Below are positions 41,535 to 50,824 of a stretch of 51,393 nt of DNA, in pieces. The stretch covers positions 1 through 51,393 of the forward strand of contig NJDG01000003.1 of the NCBI GenBank assembly GCA_002254885.1, read 5' to 3'. Origin of the DNA: Thermoplasmatales archaeon ex4572_165 (GTDB taxonomy: Archaea > Thermoplasmatota > E2 > DHVEG-1). The position numbers and the translations under genes were made by a program. Numbering within the stretch: position 1 is the stretch's first letter; every line of letters begins with the position of its first letter. The notes beneath the pieces were generated by a model. That model saw only the letters and a program-made list of their open reading frames with translations, ran no database searches and was not told where the DNA came from.

Positions 41535-42458
41535 TCAAATAACCTCTTCATTTTTTCCAAGAGTAGTAATCTCACAACCATTTTCTGTGACAATCACCGT
41601 ATGTTCCTTTTGTGAGACCATTCCATTATTTTGTTCGATTAATTGCGGAAAATGATGTAACAAGTTAAGATATGTAAGTCGCTGAATGCTTACTTCTGCA
41701 TTTGAAAAGAGTTTCTCACACCATCGAAATGCAAAAGGTAAAGAATTGAATTCTTTTTTTATTCTTTTTATTTGAAGTTTACTCCTTTTTTCCCGTAACC
41801 CTCTAAGGGACTTACTTGCTTGGGCAATATAGATATTACTTCCTTTACCCGAAATCACTCTTCCATACCCATCTGTTGCAAAGGGTTCTATTGCAATGAC
41901 ATCATCAACATGTGGTTTTTTTAAAAGATTAATCGATGGAACGTTTGGGATGGATAATCCTGCATGAAGAACAAAACGATTTAAACTGTGTCCTGTGAGA
42001 TTTTCAATTGGTTTAAAACCATAGGAGGTTATAGTTTTTTCAACGGTTTCACCTATTTTTGACAATGAAACACCAGGTTTCATCATTTTTATTGCATGTT
42101 TTAATGCCTCATTAGATGCATCACAAAGAGACGAATGGACATCGGTGTCTACTTCCACAGTTACAGCGGTATCTGCAATGTATCCATCTATATGAGCACC
42201 AACATCAATTTTAACAAGATCGCCTTTCTTGAAAACCTGAGTGTTTTTTGGATTGGGTGTGAAATGAGCAGCGATATGATTTCTTGCGATGTTTACAGGA
42301 AATGCAGGTTTTGCATTGTTTGAATATATCAATGACTCGATATAGTTTGCAACCTCTAATAAGGATGCACCTTTTTTTACTTTTTCAACTCCTTTATCAC
42401 GTGCTAACGCAGCTATTTCACCTGCTTTAAAATATTTATCCTTTATTTCTTCATCCAT
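41535..42458 (-). CDS. map: Methionine aminopeptidase, type II
   Basis: It removes the initiator methionine from nascent proteins. The five metal ligands of the pita-bread fold are in KIDVGAHIDGYIADTA (two Asp), SLNRFVLHAG preceded by GH, AIEPFATDG and KEHTVIVTENGCEI. The insertion between the last ligands defines type II, as in archaea and eukaryotes. The ATG at 42458 (MDEEIKDKYFKAGEIA) is preferred to upstream in-frame codons that reach into the Sua5 gene. Confidence 0.95.
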   Translation of the reverse strand: MDEEIKDKYFKAGEIAALARDKGVEKVKKGASLLEVANYIESLIYSNNAKPAFPVNIARNHIAAHFTPNPKNTQVFKKGDLVKIDVGAHIDGYIADTAVTVEVDTDVHSSLCDASNEALKHAIKMMKPGVSLSKIGETVEKTITSYGFKPIENLTGHSLNRFVLHAGLSIPNVPSINLLKKPHVDDVIAIEPFATDGYGRVISGKGSNIYIAQASKSLRGLREKRSKLQIKRIKKEFNSLPFAFRWCEKLFSNAEVSIQRLTYLNLLHHFPQLIEQNNGMVSQKEHTVIVTENGCEITTLGKNEEVI

Positions 42459-42462
42459 ACTA

Positions 42463-43056
42463 TTAAGACACCACAGCATCAATTTCATCTGATGATATTG
42501 TTCCTTTTCTAAGAATCATCGGGACATTAGAAGTGACATCAACAATTGTTGATGCAAGTCCATTTCTTTCTCCATCATCAATATATGTTACAATAGATTC
42601 CGATTTAAACATATTCCGAATTTCATAAATCGTTGTAGGGGTTAGTTGATCATGGATATTTGCACTAGTTACAGTTAATGGCCCTGTTTTTTCAATAAGG
42701 TTCAACGCAATTGGGTCATCAGGAATGCGGACTGCAATTGTCTTCTTGTTTGCTGTAACAACTGTTGATACTGACTTGTTCTCCAAGATCAATGTTAAAG
42801 GTCCAGGTAAAAAATGTTCAGCAAGAATTTTTCCAAGAGGGGTAAGAATTGCAATTTCTTTTAACATTTCAACCGATGAAACCGCGATAGGTATTGGAAG
42901 GGAAAGAGGACGTTTTTTTATAGAAAAAACCTGATGAACTGCTTTTTCATCAAAAACATTTGCGCCTAATGCATATAATGTATCTGTTGGATATACAACA
43001 AGAAATCCATTTTTAATTGCTTCATTTATTTTACTATGTTTAGATATTGAAATCAT
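42463..43056 (-). CDS. tsaC: Threonylcarbamoyl-AMP synthase (TsaC/Sua5 family)
   Basis: It makes the activated intermediate for t6A at position 37 of ANN-decoding tRNAs. NGFLVVYPTDTLYALGANVF, KKRPLSLPIPIAV, LPGPLTLILEN and PLTVTSANIHDQ identify the YrdC domain; at 197 residues the C-terminal Sua5 domain is absent. The start at 43056 follows the MBF1 stop by ten bases. The methylthiotransferase that acts on t6A begins at the right edge of this window. Confidence 0.92.
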   Translation of the reverse strand: MISISKHSKINEAIKNGFLVVYPTDTLYALGANVFDEKAVHQVFSIKKRPLSLPIPIAVSSVEMLKEIAILTPLGKILAEHFLPGPLTLILENKSVSTVVTANKKTIAVRIPDDPIALNLIEKTGPLTVTSANIHDQLTPTTIYEIRNMFKSESIVTYIDDGERNGLASTIVDVTSNVPMILRKGTISSDEIDAVVS

Positions 43057-43066
43057 AGAAAAGAAC

Positions 43067-43543
43067 TCATTTCTTTTTAATAAAATCTGCAAGAGTTAAA
43101 CCTTGAGATTCACTTGATGTATGTTGTGGAGTAACTTTTTTTACTTCCTCAAATAATGTGATATTCAGTTCTTTTTCAAGTTTTTTAGCAACTTTATCGG
43201 AAGGACGGAGCTCACCTTTCTCCATCTTTGAAATAGTACCAGTTGGTTCCCCAATATTAAAACCAAGTTGTTCTCGGGTTAAGCCTTTTTGCTTTCGTGC
43301 ATCTTTTATAGCATCATCCCAATTGGAGATAAGTTCAATGTTCATTTTTTCATAAACATCTTTTTCTTTTAATCTATTGCTCCTTCTCACCAATGACTTA
43401 TGTACATGTATAGGAGATCCTTGAATCTCTTTTACCCCTTCACCATATTGGATACACCTGGGACATAAAACCATTTTTACTTTATCTACCATTGCTGGTT
43501 TACAACGGCCACTACATTCATTTCCACAGAGTTCACATTGCAT
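43067..43543 (-). CDS. mbf1: Multiprotein bridging factor aMBF1
   Basis: An N-terminal zinc knuckle (CELCGNECSGRC ... CPRC) is followed by a linker and a helix-turn-helix of the Cro/C1 type (ARKQKGLTREQLGFNIGEP and TISKMEKGELRPSDKV), ending LTLADFIKKK. Archaeal MBF1 binds ribosomes or transcription factors and is linked to translation start. GGGTGAT upstream supports the ATG at 43543. Confidence 0.94.
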   Translation of the reverse strand: MQCELCGNECSGRCKPAMVDKVKMVLCPRCIQYGEGVKEIQGSPIHVHKSLVRRSNRLKEKDVYEKMNIELISNWDDAIKDARKQKGLTREQLGFNIGEPTGTISKMEKGELRPSDKVAKKLEKELNITLFEEVKKVTPQHTSSESQGLTLADFIKKK

Positions 43544-43601
43544 ATATATCACCCAACTCTCACTAATTTGAAATCAATTATTACATTTGCTAATTGTTAA
43601 T

Positions 43602-44471
43602 CTAAAGCAACCCTGCTTTTTGTAATGTCATTAAATCCTCAGTGCTAAGTTTTTCACCGCGTTTGAATTTTTCATAAATCTCATTTGCCACTCTATGAAT
43701 TGTAGCGTCTTCTTCACTTCGTTTCTTTTTGGACTGTTGAGTCTTAGAAGATGAAAGCTGACGTTCAAGATCATGGATTTTATCCACATTAGTAATGAAA
43801 TCTCTATGAACATCATCTGCTTTAATTTTATTGTTAACAATAGTTTCATGAACTTGGTTTACTTTTTGAATGAGATTGTTGAGTTTATTTATCAAATTAA
43901 TCATCTTTTCATGTTCTTGCTGAGCTCTTAATGCAAGAGATTCCACGGTTTCATGTTGCTTTTCAGCTTTTTGTTTATAAAGTATTTCTTCATCAAGAAC
44001 TTTTTTTAATTGAGGGTCTTGATTGATTATTCCTTCTTGTTCCTTAATTTTTGCATGTAAACCTGAAATTGTTTCAATAAGCTTTTTTTCCTTACGGGGA
44101 GACATTGGTTTTGTCATTTGTTCTGTTTCAAGAACGTGTAGTTGTTTTCGAAGTACTCCAATGTTTGTTCCATCTGATGAGGAACGTTTTCTTTCAATAT
44201 CTCGAATTTCTTTTTTAATTTCAAAACATTTCTGATTTAAATTATCTCTCTGAACTTTCACACTTTTTACACGTTCGTTTAGTTCATCACGACTTTGCTT
44301 ATGTTCATTTATTTCATTTCGAATCTTTCTAATCGTTGAATTATATGCATCTCTTTCTTCTGCAAGTAACTTTGATTTTTTATGAAGATTATTTCGTTCT
44401 TCTTTTAATTGATTCGCTTTTTCCTGAAGCTCATCTTTCAGTTCTCTTACTTTTTCAACCGATTCAGCCAT
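43602..44471 (-). CDS. Long coiled-coil protein (COG1340-type)
   Basis: Nearly the whole protein is predicted coiled coil, rich in Glu, Lys, Gln and Arg with heptad repeats (MAESVEKVRELKDELQEKAN, LKEERNNLHKKSKLLAEERD). A non-coil dip near KPMSPRKEKKL divides it, and the C-terminal EIYEKFKRGEKLSTEDLMTL closes it, as in archaeal COG1340 proteins. Function is not established; ribosome or signalling association has been suggested for relatives. It is the first gene of the minus-strand run. Confidence 0.82.
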   Translation of the reverse strand: MAESVEKVRELKDELQEKANQLKEERNNLHKKSKLLAEERDAYNSTIRKIRNEINEHKQSRDELNERVKSVKVQRDNLNQKCFEIKKEIRDIERKRSSSDGTNIGVLRKQLHVLETEQMTKPMSPRKEKKLIETISGLHAKIKEQEGIINQDPQLKKVLDEEILYKQKAEKQHETVESLALRAQQEHEKMINLINKLNNLIQKVNQVHETIVNNKIKADDVHRDFITNVDKIHDLERQLSSSKTQQSKKKRSEEDATIHRVANEIYEKFKRGEKLSTEDLMTLQKAGLL

Positions 44472-44724
44472 TTGAAACCTCAATGATTTTCGTTGTTAAA
44501 ACAGAGGGTACAATAATAAAGTCTTTATTAAGGATTTCGAACGATTTCTTCATACGACATAAAACCAAATGCTTTAAAAACAATCAAATATTATCAACAT
44601 TTACATATAAATATTTTTCTCATTATTAAGATATTTTTTTTATTGATAATATAAAGATGGAAAGGCAAACTTAAAAAGCAATTTTCTATTTCATCAAAAA
44701 CAAATCAATTTAATGTGAGTGACA

Positions 44725-47454
44725 ATGGACGAATTTCTAAAAAAAGAACTCAATCTCCAATACTTTCAAGAAAAAGGATATACAAGAAAAAAATGTGTAT
44801 CCTGTGGAGCATATTTCTGGACATTACAACCTGAAAGTATAGTTTGTGGTGATCAACCCTGTGTTCCATTCAGTTTTATCAATAATCCTATTGGTAAAAA
44901 AACCATGAGTCTATCTGATGTTAGGAGTGGATTCTTATCATATTTTGAACAACATAATCATCAAAGACTTCATTTTCCAATCACAAATGAACGGATGCCT
45001 GTTATCGCTCGATGGAGAACCGACATATATCTAACTATTGCATCCATTGCAGATTTTCAACCACATGTAACTTCTGGAGAGGTTCCACCTCCTGCAAATC
45101 CTCTTGTTATTTCACAACCATGCATTCGACTTAATGATCTAGATGAAGTAGGTAAAAGCGGTAGACATCTCACTCTTTTTGAAATGATGGGGCATCATGC
45201 ATTTAATAAAAATGTTGATGAAATCTATTTTAAAGAAGATACTGTAAAATATTGTAATGATTTCTTTACAAACACAATTAGAATTCCAAAAGAAGAAATA
45301 AACTACAAAGAAGAACTATGGAATGGCGGTGGAAATGCCGGGCCTTGTCTAGAAGTAGTTGCAAAAGGTCTTGAAATCGCAACGCTAGTGTTTATGAATA
45401 TGAAAGCAGATTCTGCTGGAACATATACTATTGCAAATGAACAATATACAAACAATCCATTAAATATTGTTGACACAGGGTATGGCCTTGAACGTATTGC
45501 ATGGATAACTAATGGATCAAAAACAGTATATGAAACCGTCCTTAATGAAACAATAAAATGGATTTCAGATCATGCAAAAAATTTAGAAGATAAAAAAATA
45601 TTGTATTCCCTTGCAGATCATTCAAAATCGTTATCATTTATGCTTGGAGATGGCATTGTCCCATCTAATGTTAAAGCTGGATATCTAGCACGATTGCTCA
45701 TTCGTCGATGTCTTAGATTTATAAAATCATTACATCTTGATGCTTCATTGATAGATCTTGTTGACTATCAGTTACTTTTACTAAAATCAGATTTTCCATC
45801 ATTGATTAATCAACAAAATCAAATTCAAAAAATGCTTAATGTTGAGACAAAACGATACTCAGATACAATTTCAAAAGGCAAACTTCTTGTAAATAGATTG
45901 ATTAAGGAAAAACAACAATTTGATTCAGATACACTCATCACTCTTTATGACACTCATGGAATGCCCCCATCAATCGTCAAGCAAATAGCACAAAAACAAC
46001 AGATTCCCGTAAGCATCCCAGAAAATTTTGAATCTATGATTGCTGAATTGCATACTCATAGAACAGAAAAACAGGAAAAGAAAGAAAGAAATGAAAAACT
46101 TCCAGAAACAACATCATTGTATTACAAAGATCATTACTTAAAAGAATTTGATGCAACGGTTCTATTTGCAGAAAAAACTTCACAAGGGACAAGAGTAATT
46201 CTAGATAAAACCACATTTTATCCTGAAGGTGGAGGGCAACCAGGAGATAAAGGATTTTTCTTAAAAGATGGAATTAATCTGCCATTAACCGAGGTTACAA
46301 AAGAACAAGGAACTATATTCCATCACATTAAAGGTGAGCTTAAAAAAGATGATTTTGTTCATGGAACAATTGATTGGGATCATCGATACACTATTATGAA
46401 ACATCATACTGGCACTCATATCATCAATGGTGCTTTACAAGATATTCTTGGTGCTCATATTTGGCAAGCTGGATCTCAACTTGGATATGCTGATGCTCGT
46501 TTTGATTACACCCATTTTGAACCGTTAACAGATGGACAAGTAAAAGAAATTGAAAAACGAGCAAATGAATTCATCACTATGAATGTTCCAGTAAATAAAC
46601 TGATTTTAGATAGAAATACTGCTGAAAAACAGTTTGGTTTTCGACTTTATCAGGGGGGAGTACCACCAGGAAATGAAATCAGAGTCCTAGATATTCCAGG
46701 TGTCGATGTTGAAGCATGTGGTGGAACACATGTAAATAATACTGCCGAAATTGAAAAAATACGGATCATTCGATCAGAACGTATCCAGGATGGAGTTAAC
46801 CGTATTATTTTTGCAGCAGGAAAAATGGTGGATGCATATCAAAAAGAGGAACAACAGCATTACAAACAGATTATAGAATCATTTCAACCAATATTTACAA
46901 TTACAACTAATGAACACATTTCCAATGAATTGAAAAAGACATCGGATTTATTTTCCGTTCCAATCAATCAACTTGAAAAAACCATAAAACGATTCATTAA
47001 AGAAGCAAAACCTACAAAACAAAAATCATTTACTAATCTTTCTGTTGCAAGTTTATATCTATTTGACCTTTGGAAAAAGAATCAAAAACAGAAAAAAACA
47101 ATTGATATGGAAACCATTGAAACATTAAAAGATCAAGCTGAATCAATCCCAGGTACAGAATTTAAAGTAATTACTGCAAAGATATCGATGGAATCTAATG
47201 CAACAGCAGGAGCTATTATCACTGAACCAAACTATATTGTACATATCTATGATGGTAAAAAAATCACATCTGCTGCATCTGAAAATGTTCCTATTAATCT
47301 TCAAGAAAGCATTGTAAAAGCAATTGGAGAAATCCTTGGTGGAAGTGGTGGAGGACGGCCAAGAATGACACAAAGTGGTGGTCCAAATCTTGATCGTGTT
47401 GATGAGGCATTAGAACAAGCAAAACAACTTACAGTAGAAATATTGAAAAAATAG
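44725..47454 (+). CDS. alaS: Alanyl-tRNA synthetase, archaeal type
   Basis: A 909-residue enzyme. The archaeal N-terminal cysteine-bearing segment (RKKCVSCGAYFWTL), the class II core (MSLSDVRSGFLSYFEQHNH, LFEMMGHHAFN, WNGGGNAGPCLEV) and the editing domain are seen. The editing zinc ligands are in KHHTGTHIINGAL and ACGGTHVNNT. The C-terminal DHHA1 part ends in GGSGGGRPRMTQSGG. The ATG at 44725 follows a GTG at 44719; either would do. A TATA-like stretch, ACATATAAATAT, near 44603 and another near 44668 may drive it. Confidence 0.97.
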   Translation: MDEFLKKELNLQYFQEKGYTRKKCVSCGAYFWTLQPESIVCGDQPCVPFSFINNPIGKKTMSLSDVRSGFLSYFEQHNHQRLHFPITNERMPVIARWRTDIYLTIASIADFQPHVTSGEVPPPANPLVISQPCIRLNDLDEVGKSGRHLTLFEMMGHHAFNKNVDEIYFKEDTVKYCNDFFTNTIRIPKEEINYKEELWNGGGNAGPCLEVVAKGLEIATLVFMNMKADSAGTYTIANEQYTNNPLNIVDTGYGLERIAWITNGSKTVYETVLNETIKWISDHAKNLEDKKILYSLADHSKSLSFMLGDGIVPSNVKAGYLARLLIRRCLRFIKSLHLDASLIDLVDYQLLLLKSDFPSLINQQNQIQKMLNVETKRYSDTISKGKLLVNRLIKEKQQFDSDTLITLYDTHGMPPSIVKQIAQKQQIPVSIPENFESMIAELHTHRTEKQEKKERNEKLPETTSLYYKDHYLKEFDATVLFAEKTSQGTRVILDKTTFYPEGGGQPGDKGFFLKDGINLPLTEVTKEQGTIFHHIKGELKKDDFVHGTIDWDHRYTIMKHHTGTHIINGALQDILGAHIWQAGSQLGYADARFDYTHFEPLTDGQVKEIEKRANEFITMNVPVNKLILDRNTAEKQFGFRLYQGGVPPGNEIRVLDIPGVDVEACGGTHVNNTAEIEKIRIIRSERIQDGVNRIIFAAGKMVDAYQKEEQQHYKQIIESFQPIFTITTNEHISNELKKTSDLFSVPINQLEKTIKRFIKEAKPTKQKSFTNLSVASLYLFDLWKKNQKQKKTIDMETIETLKDQAESIPGTEFKVITAKISMESNATAGAIITEPNYIVHIYDGKKITSAASENVPINLQESIVKAIGEILGGSGGGRPRMTQSGGPNLDRVDEALEQAKQLTVEILKK

Positions 47455-47474
47455 TAAAAAAAATAATTTTTTCC

Positions 47475-47639
47475 CTATAGCTGAATTGTAAGATGTGCAG
47501 TGGTAATCACAATCATCGTTGCAATACTCAATGCTATAACAAACCATGGAGGTATTTGCAATGCACTTTTTTCTTCAGCATCATAATATCTAATTAATCC
47601 TGCAGAGGAATGAAATCCTTCATTCTTTTTCTTTGCCAT
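47475..47639 (-). CDS. secG: Preprotein translocase subunit Sec61-beta (SecG)
   Basis: A 54-residue protein beginning MAKKKNEGFHSSAGLIRYYD, followed by AEEKSALQIPPW and a single C-terminal membrane helix. This is the classic archaeal Sec61-beta layout: a basic N terminus, then the SSAGL(I/V)RY(Y/F)D motif and one tail anchor. It stabilises the SecYE channel. It converges with alaS (20 bases between stops) and lies just downstream of the Sir2 remnant. Confidence 0.9.
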   Translation of the reverse strand: MAKKKNEGFHSSAGLIRYYDAEEKSALQIPPWFVIALSIATMIVITTAHLTIQL

Positions 47640-47746
47640 AATAATCAAACTACCAAATTACTAGTAAAAAGTTACATCAAGAACCAATATAATAGTTTTT
47701 CCATTTCAATCCTAATGAATTCAAAAAAAATTTACATATCCGCAAT

Positions 47747-48489
47747 TCACAAATATCTTTCAATTATTTGAAGAATTTCACCAGCATTTCCTTGTAAAAA
47801 TATATCCGTAAGATTTATTGTAAGTTGTGTAGGCTCTGTATTAATTTCTATCATTATTGCATCATATTTTTTTGCAATAATTGGAAGATTTGCAGCAGGA
47901 CATACCATCGCAGAGGTTCCAATTATTAAGATGACTTCACAGGAAGCTACTGCATTTTCTGATTGATCTATTGCAGATAAAGATGGTGTTTCTCCAAATA
48001 GAACAACATTAGGTTTTAGTATGGATCCACATTGGCATTGAGGTAGTGGAGGGATATTATGGATTTTCTCTTTTTCAAAGGAGTATTGCTTTTCACATGT
48101 TAGACATGTTAGTTTCTTGTAATTTCCATGAAATTCGATAACTTTTGTATTTCCTGCTTCTTGATGCAGGTTATCAACATTTTGTGTGATGATTGTATCT
48201 AGTTTTCCTCTTTTTTAAAGATTTGTTAGACTATAATGTGCAGGATTTGGTGTTGCATTAAAGATTTGTCTTCCCATCTCTTTAAGCATGATCCAGGATT
48301 TCTCAGGGTTATCCATAAATGATTCAAGATGTGCATATTCATATGATCGTATTTCTCCCATAACATCTCTTTTCCTCTAAATGGTGCTATACCACTTTCA
48401 ACTGATATTCAAGCACCAGTTAAAGCAACATTTTTCTTGGATTTCTTTAATGCAAATACTGCTTTTTGTATTGCTTCTTTTTCAATCAT
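47747..48489 (-). pseudogene. Sir2-family NAD-dependent deacetylase, three disabling lesions
   Basis: Conceptual translation gives nearly the whole sirtuin: VALTGA then a TGA stop at 48409-48411 in place of the conserved glycine of GAGIS, then SGIAPFRGKEMLWEKYD. A one-base deletion near 48343 follows; then in the next frame YEYAHLESFMDNPEKSW, a TAA at 48215-48217, and the catalytic TQNVDNLHQEAG and EFHGNY. The four zinc cysteines (CLTC, CQC), VVLFGE and IIGTSAMVCPAA are also intact. Two stops plus a frameshift cannot come from one reading error, so the gene is probably dead, but the decay is recent because all motifs downstream survive. Confidence 0.88.
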
Positions 48490-48618
48490 TTGATTCCTCT
48501 TATTATGTTTAATTATTGTGTTTGTAAATAGTTTTTAGAAAGTCTTGATGTATAAGATAAGAAAAACATCTAAATACCTTATATCTATTCATCTCACATA
48601 AAAGGATGTGTGATTCTT

Positions 48619-49200
48619 ATGAAAGAAATTGATTCACTTATTGAAAAAGCGTTAAAATATAAAGAAAGTGGGCTTACAGATCATGAAATAGCAGAAGATC
48701 TTAATGTATCTAAAGAAACCGCCATATGGCTTCTTAATAAAGGAAAAGAGAAAAAACCTGAGGGTGATTTGAAAGTTGGATGGAAATCCATTGGTGTTTA
48801 TCCATCCAGAATTGGTTTCATATCAGATGCATTATGTGACATTATCCTTGAAGAAGTTGAAAATAATGATCTTGAAATTGATACTGTTGTTGGAATTGCA
48901 TTAAATGGTATCCCTTTTGCAACAAGTATTGCAGAAAAACTTGGCCTTGAACTTGCATTGTTTAGACCCCATCATGAGAAAATTGGTGCATTCTCTTCAA
49001 ATTATGCAAGTGTTGAAGGTAAAAATGTTGTGATTATTGATGATGTTGTAGGATCAGGAGAAACTTTTATCTCTGCCATCAACGCAACAACAAAAGAAAA
49101 AGGAACACCACTTCTTCTTATCTCAATTTTAAATAAGAAGAAACAAGATCAAATAAAAAAGGTACCACTTCGTGCATTGATCAGAGCTAGGGTTATTTAA
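48619..49200 (+). CDS. gfcR: HTH-phosphoribosyltransferase regulator, GfcR/PyrE-like
   Basis: Residues 1-45 form a helix-turn-helix (LKYKESGLTDHEIAEDLNVS and KETAIWLL). The rest is an orotate-phosphoribosyltransferase-like domain with the PRPP loop VVIIDDVVGSGETFISA. This architecture is the archaeal GfcR group, which in haloarchaea regulates sugar catabolism; related proteins may sense a phosphoribosyl compound. It is more likely a regulator than an enzyme. The ATG at 48619 is preferred over a GTG at 48610. CCTTATATC at about 48577 may be its promoter element. Confidence 0.85.
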   Translation: MKEIDSLIEKALKYKESGLTDHEIAEDLNVSKETAIWLLNKGKEKKPEGDLKVGWKSIGVYPSRIGFISDALCDIILEEVENNDLEIDTVVGIALNGIPFATSIAEKLGLELALFRPHHEKIGAFSSNYASVEGKNVVIIDDVVGSGETFISAINATTKEKGTPLLLISILNKKKQDQIKKVPLRALIRARVI

Positions 49201-49242
49201 ACCCATCTCTTTTTATTTTTATAAACTATTGAGGTGCTATGT

Positions 49243-50793
49243 ATGCATTGGGCAGATGTTATTGCAGCTGATTTAATTAAAGAAGATAAAAAACATGTAC
49301 TTGCAACAGGTATCACGCCATCAGGACCTATCCATATTGGAAATATGCGTGAAGTGTTGACAACTGATGCAGTATATCGTTCGCTGATCAAAAAAGGAGC
49401 AGATGCAGATTTTATATATATTGCAGACGACTATGATCATCTTCGGAAACGATATCCATATCTTGATTCTTCTTTTGAAAAATATGTAAGCATGCCTCTA
49501 TCAGATATTCCATGCCCATGTGGCGATCATGAAAGTTATGCAGATCATTATCTCAATGCATTTCTTGAATCTTTAAACAAAATCGGAATTCATCCAATTA
49601 TCTATCGAGCTAGTGAGATGTATAAAAAAGGTATGTATAAGGATGCGATTCAAACTGCACTTGAAAATACAAAAAAAATTAGAAATATCATTGAAACTAT
49701 TTCAAAGCGAACACTACCAAAAAACTGGCTTCCATTTAATATTATCTGTAATGATTGTGGAAAAATCACTACTACCAAACCAACTCTTTATGAATATCCC
49801 TTAATTGAATACAGCTGTAAATGTGGTTATTCAGGTTCAGTTGATATTCGTGAGAGCGGAGTTGGTAAGCTTCCATGGCGTGTTGATTGGCCGGCTCGTT
49901 GGAATATGCTCAATGTTACATTCGAACCCTTTGGAAAAGACCATGCAACAGTTGGCGGTGCACGGCAAACCGGAGAAAAAATCGCTGAGGATATATATCA
50001 ATTCAGCCCTCCTGCTTATACAGTTTATGAATTTATATTGTTAAAGGGAAAAGGAGCAATGCATAGCTCAAAAGGAACTGGATTATCTGCAGATCAAATG
50101 CTTAATATGACGCCTCCAGAGGTTTTACGTTTTCTCATCATGAAAAATCAGCCCAATAAACATATCTCTTTTGACCCTGGATTTGGATTGTTATCTTTTG
50201 TTGATGAATATGATCAGTTTGAACGGATGTATTTTGGTGAGGAGGAGCAAAAAAAAGGTGTAAAGGATCTTGACGTTATCTATGAGCTGTCACAACCTAA
50301 AAATATTCCAACTAAGCTTCCTATTCAGGTTCCCTATCGACATCTTGTAACACTTGTTCAAATTCAGCAGAATTGGCAAGAATTAAAACCCCTGCTTCAA
50401 AGAAGTAATCAACTACCTACTAATCTTTCAAAGACAGATGAAAAACGTATAACCCAACGAATTCATCATGTTTTATTCTGGTTAGATACTTATGCACCTG
50501 ATTCAGTAAAATTCAAAGTACAAAAAACTCTCTCTAAAATTACAGCTACAAGAGAGCAAAAAGAGTTTCTAAATCAATTTTTAGATGATGCAAAAGATAT
50601 CAGTTGGGATGCTGAATCAATTCATAATATGGTTTATTCGATTATGGAGCAGCAAAAGATTGATGCGAAAACTGCGTTTTCAACTATTTATCAATTTATT
50701 CTTGGGCAAAAAAAGGGTCCACGTGTTGGATATTTCCTTTCAAATCTTGATAAAAACTTTGTTTTAACTCGTTTCATGGAAGTTGTTAAATAA
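49243..50793 (+). CDS. lysK: Lysyl-tRNA synthetase, class I
   Basis: Class I signatures are present: TGITPSGPIHIGNMREVLTT in part (HIGN) and the KMSKS-like AMHSSKGTGLS. The catalytic and zinc-binding insertion includes CNDCGKITTTKP and YSCKCGYSG. At 516 residues it has normal length. Class I LysRS is typical of euryarchaea and a few bacteria. GAGGTG six bases upstream fixes the ATG at 49243 over a GTG at 49234. Confidence 0.96.
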   Translation: MHWADVIAADLIKEDKKHVLATGITPSGPIHIGNMREVLTTDAVYRSLIKKGADADFIYIADDYDHLRKRYPYLDSSFEKYVSMPLSDIPCPCGDHESYADHYLNAFLESLNKIGIHPIIYRASEMYKKGMYKDAIQTALENTKKIRNIIETISKRTLPKNWLPFNIICNDCGKITTTKPTLYEYPLIEYSCKCGYSGSVDIRESGVGKLPWRVDWPARWNMLNVTFEPFGKDHATVGGARQTGEKIAEDIYQFSPPAYTVYEFILLKGKGAMHSSKGTGLSADQMLNMTPPEVLRFLIMKNQPNKHISFDPGFGLLSFVDEYDQFERMYFGEEEQKKGVKDLDVIYELSQPKNIPTKLPIQVPYRHLVTLVQIQQNWQELKPLLQRSNQLPTNLSKTDEKRITQRIHHVLFWLDTYAPDSVKFKVQKTLSKITATREQKEFLNQFLDDAKDISWDAESIHNMVYSIMEQQKIDAKTAFSTIYQFILGQKKGPRVGYFLSNLDKNFVLTRFMEVVK

Positions 50794-50824
50794 AACCCTA
50801 TGATTATATGGTTTAATCTATGTT

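Noticed and set aside
47143-47373. Cysteine-rich minus-strand frame inside alaS
   Set aside because: It is antisense to the conserved C-terminal part of AlaRS.
48409-48411. Selenocysteine or other TGA recoding in the Sir2 gene
   Set aside because: The TGA replaces a conserved glycine, a TAA and a frameshift follow, and no other gene in the window contains in-frame TGA.
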